DNA of 64,000 bases from Sipunculus nudus (taxonomy: Eukaryota > Annelida > Sipuncula > Golfingiida > Sipunculidae): the NCBI GenBank assembly GCA_026874595.1, contig CM049306.1, positions 50,852,019 through 50,916,018 on the forward strand. The letters run 5' to 3'. A program made the position numbers and the translations under genes. Under the pieces are notes generated by a model. It was given only the letters and a program-made list of their open reading frames with translations, had not been told where the DNA came from and searched no databases. How positions within the stretch are numbered: the stretch's first letter is position 1; each line of letters opens with the position of its first letter. This document shows, one piece after another, positions 60,779 through 64,000 of this stretch.

Positions 60779-63362
60779 AGGGAATCAGCAAGTTTATGTG
60801 ATGGTGTGGCATTGCCTGGTGTCCAGCATCTGTACATTAACCTATACTATCTCAAAAATGGCAGGAGCAAGCATCACCAAATTTAATGCAAAAAATCAGT
60901 CATCTAAAACACTCTATCAGATTTTGCTTATTTTATCTATCTGCATTTACTTTAAACTTTTAGGGAAAAAGCTAAATTTTTTAAAAATCTTCCTCCTAGA
61001 AACTTTCCTGCCAAATTTTTCAATATTTCACAGATATTATCTTTCAAGTTTGTGAAATGGTTCAGTTTGGTGAATTTTGGTGGAGTTACAGGAAGCTGAA
61101 CTTAGTCATTTGTCCAAAAAAGGATACTAAAATTTCAAAATCAGAAACGGTTGGAGCTATCATCACCAAATTTTATGCAAATGTTGGTCACATGACTCAT
61201 ATTTGAAAAGGAGGTATTGGTGGTGCAACCTGCATCCAACTTTCTTGTACGGGGATTACCAATAATTTCTCAGGAATAGCGGGAGCTAGCATCCCCAGAA
61301 CTTATGAAAAAATTTGTCACATATCAAATGTTTTGGGTTTGATCTCTTTGTGGCACCACCTGCATTTACTTACATTTTACAAGGAAAAGGCTAAAAACCC
61401 TTTTAAAACTTTCTTCTCCGAAACCATTCAGCAAAATTGTTCAATATTTCACAGAAATGATCCCAGAGACATATTCTCTCAAGTTTATTCAAATGGTTTG
61501 GGTTTGATGAATTTTGGCGGAGTTACAGGAATTAGAACTTAGTCATTTTGCCAAGTAAGCATACTAACATAACAGTCTCAGAAATGACAGGAGCTAGCAC
61601 CACCAGGTTTGTTGCAAACTTTGGTCACATGACTCACATCTGAGATTGCAGTTTTTGTGGCGCACCTATATCGACCTGATTTTTACTGACAAAAACATCA
61701 TGATTTTAGCCTATTTCAGCTTAAAAATGTTTTATGATGAAACTGTCAAGCTTAATCATTTAAGTTTTCACATAAATTATCCTAGGGTAGGGTTCTTTCA
61801 ATTGTATAAGATCAGATTGGGTTCATTGATTTTTGGTAGAGTGGACATAAGTAAGCCTAATTCAAACTGAGGGCTACAATAGTCTCCATCTGCAAAACTG
61901 TTGTTTTAAATTTTGTAACATTTTAGTTTACATCAAGTTTACTTAAAGGGACATAATCAGGATTAATATTATACCTTTTCTTTCACACTATAAGTTCAGT
62001 TTTGGTTTATACAAAAGTTTCCTAGCAAAACCATCCCTGCACACAGTCACAGTACCTGGCACATGGCTGTTTAACACCTTGTTTTGGCTCTGTGTTTTGG
62101 GAAACACAATCCAAGTGTGTCTGTTTACCATAACAAGGCCATGCCTGGAAGTCCAGCCGTGTCACAACATGCTTTGTTTCAGCTAGCAGGAACATTTATT
62201 ACATTTTTGGGCCAGGTCAGTCATGGCATATCTTGATTGACATGTATTCTGGCTCCGCGATGTACACTGCCCAACACACTGTGTTCATGTTGACACCTGT
62301 GATCACGCCCACTCCACTGTTTTTAACACTCGCTTAAAGAAGTAAGCTAACAGTTTCAAGGCAATATTTTGGCAGGTACAGATTTACTTTAAAGGGAAAA
62401 AGCTATTTTTCATGTTAATTCAACATGCTTTATATGTGATTGGGCCCCTTTAAAATATTTTTGACAGAAATATTTGACCTTTACTTTTGAAAGGACTGCA
62501 TCTTTATTATTCTAAACATTATGGTAAAAAAAATCTCATGAATATGTCAGCTTGAGAAAAGGCATTATAGCCTTTCAGTATGTGTAAACAGATTTACCAA
62601 CAGGCCAAGATTGTGTCTATACATATAAAAAGCTTGGCAAACTTCCAACTATTTCAGATTTGGCAACAAGCCAAAGGTCAGTCTAGATCTATTTACAGCT
62701 TTGGCAGACTGCCAACTGTATCAGATTAGGCAACAGGTCAAGATTTCATTCAGTGCAGCCAGGTGCGGGACAAGAGTTCACTCAGTGCAGTAGCTGCGAC
62801 TCTCCATTTGTTCTGGTTCACTTTGGGCAACTGCCTTCCTTACCTGAACTTGTGCATATTTATACATATCAGATAGCTTTGTTGTATACAAGAATGGTGG
62901 CACCACTTATAATAATTTTTGTACAGTGTATGTCCTTGCTTATTTCACAGGAGAGGTTTGATATATCAGCCTGAAATTATACATGTCGATACATCTCAGA
63001 TCGTTTTGTTGTATGCAAGACTTATGGCACCACCTACAAATGTTTCATGCATCTGTGCACTTAGCCAAAGGGTGGTTTGAAGTATCTGCCTGAAATTTTG
63101 CATGTCTATATATCTTTGATGGCTTTCTGGTACACAATACTGGTGGTGCCACCTACAACCATTTTTGTTATGTGTATACCCCTGCCACTATTTCAGCAGT
63201 GACATTTGTGTAATTGGTGCTTATACTCGGGTTCAAAATGTTTAGTACTTGCATTGTACATATAGATGGCACACATGTATCTCAAAAGTAAAGGTCAAGC
63301 ATGGAAGCATTATACCTGGTGCATATCCATTTGAACAGATTCGCATTAGGCCTGTAGGCCTT
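60779..63362 (+). repeat. R1-family copy in CUB5 intron
   Basis: A worn head (AGGGAATCAGCAAGTTTATGTGATGG) and the tail TTCGCATTAGGCCTGTAGGCCTTG. Interrupted by a TTAA-flanked element at 61947-62449. Confidence 0.75.
61947..62449. mobile_element. piggyBac-like MITE with TTAA duplication
   Basis: TTAA at 61943-61946 and 62450-62453. Outer ends AGGGACATAATCA and, on the reverse strand, AGGGGCCCAATCA agree at 10 of 13 positions. 503 bp, non-coding. The flanking R1 sequence (GTTTACTTAA before the element, then resuming) matches the unoccupied order at 18247-18256. Confidence 0.8.
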
Positions 63363-63564
63363 GTATTCAGTTTGAACCATGTAAAGCTTTTGTCATATCC
63401 CAAACCAGCCAAAAGTTATATGTGTCAACAAAAAAAAGACATGACAATACTTTCCAAATCTTAAATGAGTGACATTTCCTTTAAAAGACATGAAAGATAC
63501 TTAGAATGTAAATTCATGGGCACAAACAACATGTGAATCAAATGGTGAAATCATATCTTTACAG
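63363..63564. other. Intron stretch before last CUB5 exon
   Basis: About 200 bp of AT-rich DNA leading into the acceptor at 63564; nothing recognised. Confidence 0.5.
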
Positions 63565-63730
63565 ATTTACAATGGATCCAGTAATGCTGCTACTCTTCTG
63601 GACACATTATGTGGAGCCACACTGCCCAATCCTATTTTCGCCACAGGGAGTAGTGTGTACATGGAATTCCGCACAGACAACTCTGTGCAGCACCCCGGTT
63701 ATGACATAACTTATCTTGCTTCAAATGAAA
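63565..63730 (+). CDS. CUB5, second half (exon)
   Basis: The exon follows TATCTTTACAG in phase 0 and reads IYNGSSNAATLLDTLCGATLP (Cys 4), then SVYMEFRTDNSV and HPGYDITYLASNE. F-R-T-D supplies the third calcium ligand. It ends in phase 1 at GTAAGT, the same phase as all other domain borders, which predicts another module downstream. Length 166 nt, 55 full codons. Confidence 0.92.
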
Positions 63731-63975
63731 GTAAGTTTAACAACCACAGCAGTCAATGAAGCAAATTAAACAAGAATCAAAGCAGCATGTTATGTATGGT
63801 TGAAAAAATTTAGAAAGATTTATTTTAAGTACATTAAAGTGCCAAATTCACTGTATTCAAGTATAAGCTGTAAGGCACTGTCCACATGTGAGAAACATTA
63901 GGATAATAAAAAAAATGGAGAATCAGATAATACAATATAAAAGATAAATTATTTATGTTTTTTTCTATCTTTTAG

Positions 63976-64000
63976 TCTGTTTATATTTACTTCTCTGGTA
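63976..64000 (+). CDS. Possible start of next exon, cut by window edge
   Basis: A strong pyrimidine tract ending in TTTTAG is followed by a phase-1 reading in which the second residue is Cys (Ile-Cys), as in most domain starts of this gene. The following residues (LYLLLW) are hydrophobic and unlike a typical CUB start, so this may be another kind of segment or just T-rich intron. The window ends after 25 nt. Confidence 0.25.

Larger units (their letters stand above)
7350..63730 (+). other. Multi-CUB (cubilin-like) gene, internal part, five CUB domains
   Basis: Eleven + strand segments (ten firm exons and one microexon candidate), each bounded by AG and GT, join without a frame break into five CUB domains in tandem. 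CUB domains are about 110-residue extracellular beta-sandwich modules with two disulfides that bind ligands, often through calcium. Arrays of CUBs with nothing between them are typical of cubilin, an endocytic receptor with many CUBs, but no diagnostic N-terminal or EGF part is visible here, so the exact gene stays open. Introns between domains are all phase 1, the classic signature of a shuffled and duplicated module. The fragment starts and ends inside the gene: the first exon needs an upstream phase-1 donor and the last ends in a phase-1 donor. Confidence 0.85.

Noticed and set aside
1-64000. Autonomous transposon genes (RepHel, transposase, reverse transcriptase)
   Set aside because: I found no ORF with a recognisable domain on either strand; all copies look non-autonomous.

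Overview
The window is a stretch of an AT-rich animal genome. It carries part of one gene on the + strand: ten well-supported coding exons plus one candidate microexon, spread from 7350 to 63730 and separated by introns of 0.36 to 24 kb. The exons encode five consecutive CUB domains with no EGF, protease or other domain between them, so the best description is an internal fragment of a multi-CUB extracellular protein of the cubilin type. No start codon, signal peptide, stop codon or promoter for it lies in the window. Splice phases join perfectly: every intron between CUB domains is phase 1, and each CUB is cut once more internally (phase 1, 2, 0, 0, 0). All five domains keep the four CUB cysteines. 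CUB2 to CUB5 keep the three acidic residues of calcium-binding CUBs; CUB1 has lost two of them and carries the candidate 21-nt microexon at that same loop.

Most of the rest is interspersed repeats, many nested. Family R1 starts near AGCGAACCTGTGAGC and ends in GGCCTGTAGGCCTTGTT. Family R2 starts in a TAGCTCAG...CTGAGCTA hairpin followed by GTCC-type tetranucleotides and ends in a GACCCATGGGTC palindrome plus CTTGTT. Family G starts TATCCGCC, has a GCC-rich head and tandem units of about 277-280 bp, and ends CTAG. Family D starts TATGCCC, has tandem units of about 180 bp, and ends CTAG. None codes for a recognisable transposition protein. Inserted among them are cut-and-paste type elements whose ends and target duplications can be read: two hAT-like (8-bp duplications), one piggyBac-like (TTAA), one TA-flanked element with 25-bp perfect inverted ends, and one foldback element. 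There is also a tRNA-derived SINE.

The repeat types (terminal hairpin, CCGT-type tetranucleotide run, tandem core units) resemble non-autonomous elements known from molluscs, for example the 'pearl' type of bivalves. A bivalve or other mollusc is therefore my best guess for the host, but that is inference from recall, not proof.

Layout: 1-7349 repeats with a TA-flanked insertion; 7350-16677 CUB1 exons; 16678-40716 a 24-kb intron of R1, G and R2 copies; 40717-44063 CUB2; 47572-49206 CUB3; 55142-60122 CUB4, whose intron is almost entirely one R2 copy interrupted by a G copy; 60481-63730 CUB5; then the window edge. I found no new enzymatic or defence system. The novelty is in the exon structure around CUB1 and in the repeat architecture.
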